Both the position numbers and the translations under genes were made by a program. From IMG/VR virus record IMGVR_UViG_3300037258_001207, positions 1-39,868 of that record: a stretch of DNA of 39,868 nt, one strand, 5' to 3'. The notes beneath the pieces were generated by a model, which made no database searches, had not been told where the DNA came from, and saw only the letters and a program-made list of their open reading frames with translations. Every line of letters begins with the position of its first letter. The first letter of the stretch is position 1. Origin of the DNA: a virus. Of this stretch, positions 1 through 6,473 are shown piece by piece.

Positions 1-834
1 ATGGACGATTCTCGCCAAGTCCAACAGCCACCCGCCGAAACGTCCGATTCCGGACAAATTCCCACCCAGCCTTGCCGTCTCTGCAGCAAAAACTCCTGGA
101 TCATCGATATTCGCCCGGGTGTCGTGGTCGATCTGACCATCCTCAAGCCGTATGAGCGAGTGCGCGCGGGCAAGCTTCCCGGCCATCACGAGCTGCTCAC
201 CTGCCGGCATTGCATCCTGATCGATCTCGAGGAAGGGGTCAGCGCCGAGTCGCGCTCCTTCAAGCTGACCGGCCGCGTCGGAATGATCGGCGATGCCGTC
301 GAGCGCAATATGCGTGATGTCTACCTCGCGCAGCTCCTCTTTGCCGCCCGCGATCTGGCCGAAAAGCGACTCGCGAAGGACATGAGGCGAGTTTGCTGCA
401 TTGAGTGCCTGGTCGTCGCGAAGATTTCCGAGCTATTGCACCACTCCGCGGACTGCGTCACGGGACGCGTGCTGCGCCTGATCGGGGCGCTCAAAGAAAT
501 TCCCCCTACTTCACAACCTGAAAGGAGGCCTTGCGAGGAAGTCTCTACTGAACAGGCGTACGCGGCGGAGCCTCACCCGCCGCTCGCGCCCTTTAACTTC
601 GCCGAGCCGTGGACTCTGGTCGACGAGCCGGCGACTCTTGAGGTCCTCAATGCCGACGGATACACCGTGGTCGACATGGCGGGCAGCTCGCTGGTCGAAG
701 AAGAAGACCTGATGTATGCGAAGCGCATCAAGGCCTGCGTCAACGCCTGCCAGGGTATCGCGACGCAGATGCTCGAAACCGTTCCGCCGCGTCTGCTCGA
801 AGGTTTGCTGCGCCGCGAAGGCGGTGCGCAATGA
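1..834 (+). CDS. Hypothetical protein with N-terminal CxxC and CxxC pairs
   Basis: A 277-residue protein that I do not recognise. Two cysteine pairs near the N-terminus (CRLC around residue 26 and CRHC around residue 69) could bind one zinc ion, and CCIEC follows near residue 132. The C-terminal half is acidic and ordinary. Its ATG is the first base of the window, so a start further upstream cannot be excluded. It overlaps the next gene by 4 bases (ATGA), the pattern of the whole early operon, which supports the frame. Function is unknown; position suggests an early phage protein. Confidence 0.7.
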   Translation: MDDSRQVQQPPAETSDSGQIPTQPCRLCSKNSWIIDIRPGVVVDLTILKPYERVRAGKLPGHHELLTCRHCILIDLEEGVSAESRSFKLTGRVGMIGDAVERNMRDVYLAQLLFAARDLAEKRLAKDMRRVCCIECLVVAKISELLHHSADCVTGRVLRLIGALKEIPPTSQPERRPCEEVSTEQAYAAEPHPPLAPFNFAEPWTLVDEPATLEVLNADGYTVVDMAGSSLVEEEDLMYAKRIKACVNACQGIATQMLETVPPRLLEGLLRREGGAQ

Positions 835-1034
835 AGATCAATCGCAGAAACGAAGTACTGAGGGCGTTTCCGACCGCGGTTTCAGATTTCTATGAGCACC
901 TGAAGGGGCAAGGGCTTCCGTGCTGGTTCATAAAGCACGCCGGCGGTGTGCTGAGCCCTATTTGCATCTCGCCTCAATCTGCGTGGAAAAAAGCTTACGA
1001 GGAGCTAGCGGCGGCCGAAGGCGGTGCGCGATGA
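831..1034 (+). CDS. Small hypothetical protein
   Basis: A 67-residue basic protein that I do not recognise. Its ATG overlaps the stop of the preceding gene (ATGA), and its own stop overlaps the ATG of the next gene in the same way, so translational coupling is likely. The C-terminus EGGAR closely resembles the EGGAQ/QGGAQ ends of the two flanking genes. That arises from a repeated junction sequence (about GGCGGTGCGCRATGA) at all three gene ends, near 820-834, 1021-1034 and 1265-1279. Confidence 0.6.
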   Translation: MKINRRNEVLRAFPTAVSDFYEHLKGQGLPCWFIKHAGGVLSPICISPQSAWKKAYEELAAAEGGAR

Positions 1035-1279
1035 CGAAACTTACGCACAAGAACAGAAAGATCGTCCTTCGCAAGATCGAGCAGTCTCTGTTGCGGACTC
1101 CGATGGGCACCGGCGTTTTGGGTAATTGCCTAGCTACGCCGGCGCAGATTCGCGCGGCCGCGAAACAGATCCTGCAGCGCGCCATCAGCCAACAACGTAA
1201 AGGCCTCATTGCGCCCCAGCTGACTAATGAGCTGATCGAGAAGGTTGTTAGCGAAGCGCGTCAAGGCGGTGCGCAATGA
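1031..1279 (+). CDS. Small hypothetical protein
   Basis: An 82-residue basic, mostly helical protein starting at the ATG that overlaps the previous stop (1031). A longer reading from 920 exists but would overlap most of the upstream gene, so the coupled ATG is preferred. It contains NRKIVLRKIEQSLL and a stretch resembling an alpha-helical DNA-binding or protein-binding segment, but no motif I can name. It ends in the same ARQGGAQ-type junction as its neighbours and overlaps the ParB-like gene by 4 bases. Confidence 0.6.
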   Translation: MTKLTHKNRKIVLRKIEQSLLRTPMGTGVLGNCLATPAQIRAAAKQILQRAISQQRKGLIAPQLTNELIEKVVSEARQGGAQ

Positions 1280-2967
1280 CGAAGCCTGTTTCCGCAACCG
1301 TCTCCGACCAGGTGCAGGATCTTCCGCTTGACCGCATCTTTCCCTCGCCCACAAACCCGCGCAAATCGATCGATCCAGTGAAGCTCGACGAGCTGATCAA
1401 GTCGATCGAGGAGAGCGGGTTGATTGCGCCGATCGTCGTCCGGCCTGCCGGTGACGATCGTTTCGAGATTGCCTCCGGTCATCGTCGCTTCGCTGCCTTC
1501 CAAAAGCTCGGCTACAAAGCGATCCCGTCGCTCGTTCGCATCATGGAGGATGATGAGTTTCGCGAGACGCAGCTCGTCGACAATCTCCAACGCGAGGACA
1601 TCGATCCTCTGGATGAGGCCGACTCTTACGACGCGCTGTTGCCGTCGCTGGGCACGCCCGCGGCAATTGCGGCGCGGGTGGGCAAGACGATCGAGCATGT
1701 CGTTCGCGTGCTCAAGCTGCGCACTCTGATTCCCTTTTCGCGCCAGGCGCTCGCCGACAAGCTCATCACCATCGACCACGCCCTGCTGCTCGCCAAGCTC
1801 GCGCTGGCGGAACAGGAGAAGGCGCTGCGCTTTGCAATCCGGCCGAGCTGCACGCGCAAGGACAAGACCGAGGACCTGCTTGCGTCTGCGCGCAAGGACG
1901 CGAGTGCAAAGAACGGCGGTTCCCAACGCTGGGCGCATTATTGGGAGCCGCAGTCGGTACTCAACCTCAAGGCCTTCATCGAGCGCGAGATCAAGCTCGA
2001 GCTGAAGCGCGCGCCGTGGGACCTAGCTGATGCGGATCTCGTTCCGTCGGCGGGAGGTTGCACGCAGTGCCCGAAGAATACCGGGCACAACGTCGCGCTC
2101 TTCGGTGATCTGGCAATCGAGGAGTCTGTTTGCACGGATGCCGCGTGCTTCAATGCCAAACGTGAGGCCTTCGTCCAGATCCAGCTCGACGCAGTGAAGG
2201 CGGCTGGCCCCGACGCCGTCAAGATCTCGTGGAAGCACTCCGATGCCGCTCCCCGCGCACTTCACAGCGGCAATGATAAGTACCTCGCGCAGACGTTCAA
2301 GGCCGGGCAATGGGTCGAAGCGAAGAAGGCCTCTTGCGGCTTCGTGAAGACCGGCGTCGCAGTCGACTTCGACGAGGGCTACAACCGCGATCCAAAGAAG
2401 AAGCCTGGCGCCCAAAAGCTCGTTTGCACGGCTGCGGGCTGCAAGGTCCACAAGAAAGCGTGGGAGCGCTCCGAGAAATCCTCGGGCCCCGGAAATCAGA
2501 ACTCCGCCGAGAATGTCGCGAAGCGAGAGGAACGCGAAAAGCTCGCTGCTGTGGAGAACGCGACCCGCGTCGGCCTTGTCAGGCAGGCCATCGCTAAGAC
2601 GTCCAAACTGTCCGGCGAAGTGCTCCGCCAGGTAATCCTCTGTGCGCTGCCAGGCTGGCTGCATCCGGAGGACGAAGAGCGCTTCCCTGGCCTTGAGAAG
2701 GGACTGAAGACCCTCAAGGTTGAATCTCCTGAATTCGCGCGAGCCGCGGTGTGCCTGTTGTTCGTCGGCGACGACTCGGAATGCTTTGTCGGTGACTGGA
2801 ACGGCCCGGAACATGGGCGCAAAGAATTCCTAGCGCTGCTCAAGATTCTCGGCGTCGATGGCGGCTCCGCGTGGGCGAAGCCGGCGACGGCAAAGAAGGC
2901 CGTTCCTGCCAAGCCCGTGGCGAAGAAGACCGCCAAGAAATCTGCGAAGAAGGGAGCGAAGCGGTGA
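1276..2967 (+). CDS. ParB/RepB-like nuclease-fold protein with zinc motif and lysine-rich tail
   Basis: A 563-residue protein. Residues about 14-105 form a ParB/Srx-like domain: LPLDRIFPSPTNPRK at the start, then a region with GLIAPIVVRP and SGHRRFAAF (the GxRR box). A KorB-like helical segment follows at about 125-190. A cysteine cluster (CTQCPKNTG, then CTDAACF) at about 257-295 is typical of phage ParB-like proteins and probably binds zinc. The last 30 residues are a lysine/alanine repeat (AKKxAKK) like histone H1, likely non-specific DNA binding. No ParA partner is visible, so a role in early DNA processing or replication is more likely than plasmid-type partition. The exact function is not predictable from sequence. 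Confidence 0.85.
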   Translation: MTKPVSATVSDQVQDLPLDRIFPSPTNPRKSIDPVKLDELIKSIEESGLIAPIVVRPAGDDRFEIASGHRRFAAFQKLGYKAIPSLVRIMEDDEFRETQLVDNLQREDIDPLDEADSYDALLPSLGTPAAIAARVGKTIEHVVRVLKLRTLIPFSRQALADKLITIDHALLLAKLALAEQEKALRFAIRPSCTRKDKTEDLLASARKDASAKNGGSQRWAHYWEPQSVLNLKAFIEREIKLELKRAPWDLADADLVPSAGGCTQCPKNTGHNVALFGDLAIEESVCTDAACFNAKREAFVQIQLDAVKAAGPDAVKISWKHSDAAPRALHSGNDKYLAQTFKAGQWVEAKKASCGFVKTGVAVDFDEGYNRDPKKKPGAQKLVCTAAGCKVHKKAWERSEKSSGPGNQNSAENVAKREEREKLAAVENATRVGLVRQAIAKTSKLSGEVLRQVILCALPGWLHPEDEERFPGLEKGLKTLKVESPEFARAAVCLLFVGDDSECFVGDWNGPEHGRKEFLALLKILGVDGGSAWAKPATAKKAVPAKPVAKKTAKKSAKKGAKR

Positions 2968-3245
2968 GCGATCGCGTGCGCGTTGGGATATGCCGTTTCT
3001 GCAAATGCACGGATGAGACTCCATGCCGGCTGCCGGACGGAGATTCCTGCTCGTGGATCGGAAGGCTCTGCGACGTCTGCAGCCATCCGCGCTGCCTGCG
3101 CGCGCTTGCGGCCTCTATTCGTAAGCATGAGCGCGAGCTCCTCGAGCTGAGGCGCGCGGCGACTCGCGCGCCCTGGCCGAGCCAGATTCGCCGTCAACGC
3201 CGCGAGCGTGAACGTCAGCGCCGGCAGAAGCGGAGAGCCGCATGA
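2964..3245 (+). CDS. Small zinc-finger-like phage protein
   Basis: A 93-residue protein starting at a GTG that overlaps the ParB-like stop (GTGA at 2964-2967). The N-terminal half has the pattern CRFCKCTDETPC, then DSCSW and CDVC, a cysteine spacing common to small phage zinc-binding proteins. The C-terminal half is an arginine-rich helix ending RRQRRERERQRRQKRR, which would suit nucleic-acid binding. Substrate and role are unknown. An earlier in-frame ATG at 2871 lies inside the ParB-like gene and is less likely. Confidence 0.65.
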   Translation: MSDRVRVGICRFCKCTDETPCRLPDGDSCSWIGRLCDVCSHPRCLRALAASIRKHERELLELRRAATRAPWPSQIRRQRRERERQRRQKRRAA

Positions 3246-3376
3246 CGTGGGCCTTTATTCCCCCGCAACGCTGCGGCGGTTGGCTCAGCTGGATTTTCCA
3301 TCCGGGCAGAGCGGAGTGGCGGAGCGGCCACCTGCGCATTCTCGGATTCACCTTTTGGTGGACGAGGTTGAGATGA
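3242..3376 (+). CDS. Possible tiny coupled protein, 44 aa
   Basis: An ATG at 3242 overlaps the previous stop and opens a 44-codon frame. The frame ends in a TGA overlapping the ATG of the next gene at 3373. The product is tryptophan-rich and basic (it begins MTWAFIPPQRCGG). The perfect stop-start overlap at both ends is the main evidence. The composition gives no function, and it could be a chance frame that fills the gap. Confidence 0.45.
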   Translation: MTWAFIPPQRCGGWLSWIFHPGRAEWRSGHLRILGFTFWWTRLR

Positions 3377-3774
3377 ACAGAATTCACGCACTAGCGCAGC
3401 ATCCCGATGGAGTCTTCGCGATCCCGGCCGCCGATTCTGAAATAGCGTCGCCGCTTCACCTTTGCCCGGTCAATGGGCGCATCGTCGATTGCGTCGAGAA
3501 TTGTCCCGACTGCGCGGCGATCTCCGCCAGGCTGGAAGCGGACTTCCACGCGCATGTACAGAGCCAGGCATTCGGGCTCGCGGAGGCGGGTCTGCGTCCG
3601 CAGCCGGCCGGCCAGATCGACGCCGGCGTCGACACGCACTACGCGCGCGGGATGCTGATCTGGTTTCTCGATCGCACCGAGCACTGGCCGGCATGGTTTT
3701 TCTGGTCAGTGTGCTCTTTGACGGTTTGCATTTTCTGGTCGATCGCGTTTTGGTTTATGACCTGGCACGGATAG
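3373..3774 (+). CDS. Hypothetical protein with C-terminal membrane segment
   Basis: A 133-residue protein. The first about 100 residues are soluble with several cysteines (LCPVNGRIVDCVENCPDC). The last 25 are a tryptophan/phenylalanine-rich hydrophobic helix that should anchor it in the inner membrane with a very short tail. The ATG at 3373 is coupled to the preceding small frame. A longer reading from 3208 exists but overlaps two upstream genes. Function is unknown; an early phage membrane protein, for example for superinfection exclusion, is possible but speculative. Confidence 0.55.
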   Translation: MNRIHALAQHPDGVFAIPAADSEIASPLHLCPVNGRIVDCVENCPDCAAISARLEADFHAHVQSQAFGLAEAGLRPQPAGQIDAGVDTHYARGMLIWFLDRTEHWPAWFFWSVCSLTVCIFWSIAFWFMTWHG

Positions 3775-3787
3775 GAAGAAGGTCGCG

Positions 3788-4285
3788 ATGAGGTTTTTCG
3801 AAAAGTGCCGGCCGCAGTTCTATTTCCACGGCGGCAAGCTCGTGAAGGACGGGAAGACGGGCAAGCAGTTCTGGAAGTTCAACCTGGTGCTTACGCTCAA
3901 GCCTGCGGAAGTGCTGTGCTGCGACGATGTTTTGCGCAACAACTACGAGTCGATCAATGTCTATGACAACTCGATCGAGGAACTGAAGATTGCGGCCATT
4001 GTGCCGGGCCAGATCATAGAGTTCTTCTCGCTGGAGGATCACAAAGCGCCCATCATTCGCCTCGGCGCGTGCGATCTCACCGATCTCAAGATGACGCGCA
4101 TAGACGATCTGAGCGAGTTGTGGATCCGCGTTGAGGTCGAGAACACTGACGCGCTTCATAAGTTCGTTCGCGACTATGTGTTTCAGCGGCTGTGGGCTGA
4201 GTTCAGTCCGGCAAAGCCGGCGGCGGCCGCGAAATCGAAATCTGTCCAGATGACGTTGAAACCCGAACGGGGAAGTGTGAATTAG
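3788..4285 (+). CDS. Hypothetical early phage protein
   Basis: A 165-residue protein that I do not recognise. It has a beta-rich start (FYFHGGKLVKDGKTGKQFWKFNLVLTL) and a mixed central region. The C-terminal tail is rich in lysine and alanine (KPAAAAKSK). The start follows a purine-rich tract (ggaagaaggtcgcg), an acceptable ribosome-binding site. Codon use matches its neighbours. It lies in the early operon with short spacing on both sides. Confidence 0.65.
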   Translation: MRFFEKCRPQFYFHGGKLVKDGKTGKQFWKFNLVLTLKPAEVLCCDDVLRNNYESINVYDNSIEELKIAAIVPGQIIEFFSLEDHKAPIIRLGACDLTDLKMTRIDDLSELWIRVEVENTDALHKFVRDYVFQRLWAEFSPAKPAAAAKSKSVQMTLKPERGSVN

Positions 4286-4315
4286 GCGGCAATGCCGCCC
4301 GACCGAGGAGCAGCA

Positions 4316-4600
4316 ATGAAAGAGCTGAAGTTCGATGTAATCCTGATGAAGGATGTGCCGGACCCCCCCCTGGGTTTTCGCGGCAGTCAATTCGACAGCT
4401 TGTATGCCGAGATCAAACGGCTCGGCTATGTGGAGAAGGACGCCGTGCGCGTACCAGGTCTCGATAAGAAGCGGATGACCTATATGCGTTCGCAGCTGCA
4501 GGCGATGGCGAAACGCGAAGGCCTTCGCATGCTAAGTAGCCGCAACCAGGATTCGACGGTTGCCTTCTTTTGGGTGATCAAGCAGAAGAAGGACGTTTAA
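4316..4600 (+). CDS. Small hypothetical protein
   Basis: A 94-residue basic protein beginning MKELKFDVILMKDV. The ATG at 4316 is chosen because GAGGAG lies about 6 bases upstream; the in-frame ATG at 4292 has no comparable site. The region LGYVEKDAVRVPGLDKKRMTYMRSQL is helical and basic, and the C-terminus ends in lysines. No family is recognised. It is followed by the longest non-coding stretch of the early region. Confidence 0.6.
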   Translation: MKELKFDVILMKDVPDPPLGFRGSQFDSLYAEIKRLGYVEKDAVRVPGLDKKRMTYMRSQLQAMAKREGLRMLSSRNQDSTVAFFWVIKQKKDV

Positions 4601-4823
4601 CAGGTTTTCCGCGTGTGCGAGACGCGCGGGAAAGCGTGCAGCAAAGGCACCCGAGGATTACGGCGGATCGCAACGGCGAACCCTGCCAATGGGCACAGGC
4701 GGAAGCCAGCAGTTCAGCCCCGGCGCACCAGGCCGATTCGTTCAGGGTCCTCGCATGATGAGCCGGTCGAGCCATGTCAGGCGATGACGCCGGCTCAGCT
4801 GCACGGATTTTTAAGGAGAGCAG
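4601..4823 (+). other. Non-coding gap in early operon with an inverted repeat
   Basis: About 220 bases with no convincing gene. An inverted repeat TGAGCCGG (4759-4766) / CCGGCTCA (4790-4797) has perfect 8-bp arms and a 23-base loop. It is not followed by a T-run, so it is not a standard terminator. AAGGAG at 4813-4818 is the ribosome-binding site for the next gene. No clear promoter is visible. Confidence 0.4.
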
Positions 4824-4827
4824 ATGC

Positions 4828-4950
4828 ATGAACAAGCAACCAGCAATCGATCGGATGCGGCGGCAGATGGCGTCAGCAGTCAACCGACTGATGATCGGCG
4901 TCGTGATCATCTTCGTATTGACGGTGATCGCGATCTGGATCGGCCAGTGA
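4828..4950 (+). CDS. Single-membrane-segment peptide, 40 aa
   Basis: A 40-residue peptide: a basic, amphipathic N-terminus (MNKQPAIDRMRRQMASAVNR) followed by one hydrophobic helix (LMIGVVIIFVLTVIAIWIG). The ATG at 4828 lies 9 bases after AAGGAG. A competing ATG at 4824 in another frame would instead extend the next gene. The clean positive-then-hydrophobic layout is unlikely by chance, and its TGA overlaps the GTG of the next gene. It would be an inner-membrane peptide; function is unknown. Confidence 0.6.
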   Translation: MNKQPAIDRMRRQMASAVNRLMIGVVIIFVLTVIAIWIGQ

Positions 4951-5165
4951 GCAACATTGCCGCGCGGACCAAAGCCGATTCCACGTTCGAGGAATGGCTC
5001 GAAGGCCTGGCCAGCGTCTCGATCCGGCTCTGCCCGGATTGGGACGAGGATCTGCGCCGCAACTTCTACGAGGCTTCGCCCAGCGCCTGGCGTCGCTACT
5101 ACAACGACGGCTGCACGCCGGAATATGCCGTCCGCCGCGACATGCAGGATTGGAGCGATCTGTGA
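4947..5165 (+). CDS. Small acidic hypothetical protein
   Basis: A 72-residue protein starting at a GTG coupled to the membrane peptide (GTGA at 4947-4950). An in-frame ATG at 4824 would give 113 residues, but it reads through the membrane-peptide gene in a low-complexity frame. The recognisable part is acidic and aromatic: FEEWLEGLASVSIRLCPDW, then YYNDGCTPEYAVRRDM. I cannot name a family. It ends in a GTGA overlap with the next small gene. Confidence 0.55.
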   Translation: MSNIAARTKADSTFEEWLEGLASVSIRLCPDWDEDLRRNFYEASPSAWRRYYNDGCTPEYAVRRDMQDWSDL

Positions 5166-5326
5166 GACCTCAAAAAAAGAAAACCTACGGCCGTCCGCGC
5201 ATAACTGCCCTCGTCGACAGTGAGCTACGCGTTTGGGAATATAGGGTTCGCGATCGCGAGACGGGCGCGCTCCTTGGCGTGGGACGCACCAAGAGAGAAG
5301 CCCTGCGGGCCGCAGGTGTTAGATGA
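5162..5326 (+). CDS. Small basic hypothetical protein, 54 aa
   Basis: A 54-residue protein from a GTG overlapping the preceding stop (5162). It begins RPQKKKTYGRPR, a basic segment. It continues as a beta-hairpin-like region containing LRVWEYRVRDRETGALLG and ends with GRTKREALRAAGVR. The layout resembles a small single-stranded or AP2-like nucleic-acid binder, but that is only an impression. Its stop overlaps the ATG of the receiver-like gene. Confidence 0.55.
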   Translation: MRPQKKKTYGRPRITALVDSELRVWEYRVRDRETGALLGVGRTKREALRAAGVR

Positions 5327-5745
5327 GGCCTCGGCGCGTCATTCTCCTCTTCGATCCAACGGATCATGCGTTGCGCGTTCGCGGTTACATGTTTTGGGTT
5401 CATGGATATCGCGTGATCGGCGTGAATACGGCCGACGAAGCCTTCGACGCGCTTGGTTCTAACAGCGTTCATCTGATCGTGGCGCGTTATCGGCCGCCCG
5501 TGTATCTCGCCGAGGAGTTTGTCAGAAGCGTCAAGCTGATCGCTCCCGAAGTTCCGGTGATGCTCTTCGATCCCGACAATTCGAACCATGTTCGAGTAGA
5601 TTGCGCGGAAGCCTTTGTGGCGGGCGTGGCCTGCACGCCGGCCGAGATCCTGGATCGCGTGCGCATTCTGATTCAAAGGAAGCGCGGCCCGAAGAAGAGA
5701 TCGTCGGCCGTCTCAGCAGCGCAGCCTTCGCAGGTGATCGCGTGA
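5323..5745 (+). CDS. CheY-like pseudo-receiver protein
   Basis: A 140-residue protein whose first about 120 residues look like a response-regulator receiver fold. VILLFDPTD matches strand 1 with the acidic pair, HGYRVIGVNTADEAFDAL matches strand 2/helix 2, and HLIVARYRPP matches strand 3. In active receivers strand 3 reads like IVADYRLP; here the phosphorylated Asp is Arg. The conserved Lys near the end is also replaced (AFVAGVACTPAE). It is therefore probably not phosphorylated and would act as a constitutive or protein-binding module. A basic tail (RKRGPKKR) follows. A free-standing LuxR-type output domain lies about 320 bases downstream. Confidence 0.65.
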   Translation: MRPRRVILLFDPTDHALRVRGYMFWVHGYRVIGVNTADEAFDALGSNSVHLIVARYRPPVYLAEEFVRSVKLIAPEVPVMLFDPDNSNHVRVDCAEAFVAGVACTPAEILDRVRILIQRKRGPKKRSSAVSAAQPSQVIA

Positions 5746-5747
5746 GC

Positions 5748-5951
5748 TTATCGCTTGCCGCTCCGATAAGGCTTGCTCTTTGTTTGCGGTGGAGGGTAAT
5801 GGTGCGCTGGCAGCCATTGCTCCCATTCATGATCGACCATGACCTTTTTGCCGCAGACATCGCACAGGTGCTCGCGATCTTTAGCTGTCGGATCTTCGCG
5901 GATGAGTTTGAGAGTTGCCTCGGAGAATCTACCCGGACAGGCTTTTTGCAT
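5748..5951 (-). CDS. Minus-strand small zinc-knuckle protein
   Basis: A 67-residue protein, the only convincing minus-strand gene in the left 38 kb. It contains LCDVCGKKVMVDHEWEQW followed by LPAHHYPPP. The CxxC pair plus the two histidines could bind zinc. It begins at 5951 with CGGAG about 12 bases upstream on its strand, a weak site. It ends 2 bases from the receiver-like gene, convergent with it. The plus-strand readings over this stretch are arginine/serine-rich and look like shadows. Function is unknown. Confidence 0.55.
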   Translation of the reverse strand: MQKACPGRFSEATLKLIREDPTAKDREHLCDVCGKKVMVDHEWEQWLPAHHYPPPQTKSKPYRSGKR

Positions 5952-5977
5952 GGTAACAGTTTACTCCGGAGGATCGC

Positions 5978-6067
5978 ATGACGCGCCAACGCATCACCAT
6001 CTTCTTCGCTCTTCTCGACGCGGCTCTGCTGGCTCTGATCTCGCTGCAGGCCTGGAGGTATCTATGA
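5978..6067 (+). CDS. Tiny membrane peptide, 29 aa
   Basis: A 29-residue peptide: a basic start (MTRQRI) and one hydrophobic helix (TIFFALLDAALLALISLQAW). GGAGGA at 5968-5973 lies 4 bases upstream, a strong ribosome-binding site. Its stop overlaps the ATG of the LuxR-type gene (ATGA), so it could act as a leader or coupling peptide for that gene. Function is unknown; it could be a small membrane-associated regulator. Confidence 0.5.
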   Translation: MTRQRITIFFALLDAALLALISLQAWRYL

Positions 6068-6279
6068 GGCAGCTAACGCCGCGGGAGCGAACCATCGCGC
6101 GCCGTGTGAGCCAGGGCTGGCGCGATTGCGATATAGCTTTCGAGCTCGGTATCAAGACGGCCCTCGTGAAGAATGGCCTGCAGGTGCTGTATCGCGATTT
6201 CGGTCTCGACAATCGGGTGATGCTGGCCGTGCTCTGCATTACGAATGAAGAGCTCAAAAAGCAGATTGAGGAGGGGTGA
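6064..6279 (+). CDS. Free-standing LuxR/NarL-type helix-turn-helix protein
   Basis: A 71-residue protein made almost entirely of a LuxR-type DNA-binding domain: LTPRERTIARRVSQGWRDCDIA, then FELGIKTALVKNGLQVLYRDFGLDNRVMLA. This matches the family consensus LTPRE...IA..L......TVK..L..I..KL...NR..LA. There is no receiver or sensor domain. GGAGG at 6054-6058 supports the start at 6064, and longer readings from 5839 are unlikely. It probably regulates phage or host promoters. The receiver-like gene at 5323 could supply a partner domain, but no direct evidence links them. Confidence 0.75.
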   Translation: MRQLTPRERTIARRVSQGWRDCDIAFELGIKTALVKNGLQVLYRDFGLDNRVMLAVLCITNEELKKQIEEG

Positions 6280-6473
6280 TGGACGAAAGCAATGCGCCGC
6301 TCGCGATCGATATCGACATGGCCAAGCGCACCCTGTGGATCGAGGGCGTCGAGATCAGCTTCGGCGTTTTGAAGATACTGGCAAGGCCTGACCCGGCTGC
6401 TGTCTATCGTTTTCGTCGCACTGGCGATGTGGTGATAATCGAGCGCGCCGACACTCGCGGAGGCGTGCAGTGA
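6279..6473 (+). CDS. Small hypothetical protein
   Basis: A 64-residue protein with a beta-rich pattern (IDIDMAKRTLWIEGVEISFG, then VVIIERADTRGG). GAGGAGGGG just upstream serves as ribosome-binding site. A GTG immediately before the ATG (6276) would add one residue. The stop of the LuxR-type gene overlaps the ATG, and its own stop overlaps the GTG of the next gene. No family is recognised. Confidence 0.6.
   Translation: MDESNAPLAIDIDMAKRTLWIEGVEISFGVLKILARPDPAAVYRFRRTGDVVIIERADTRGGVQ

Noticed and set aside
4613-4831. Plus-strand frame of 72 codons in the non-coding gap
   Set aside because: No ribosome-binding site, Arg/Pro/Ser-rich composition, and it runs past the ribosome-binding site of the next gene.
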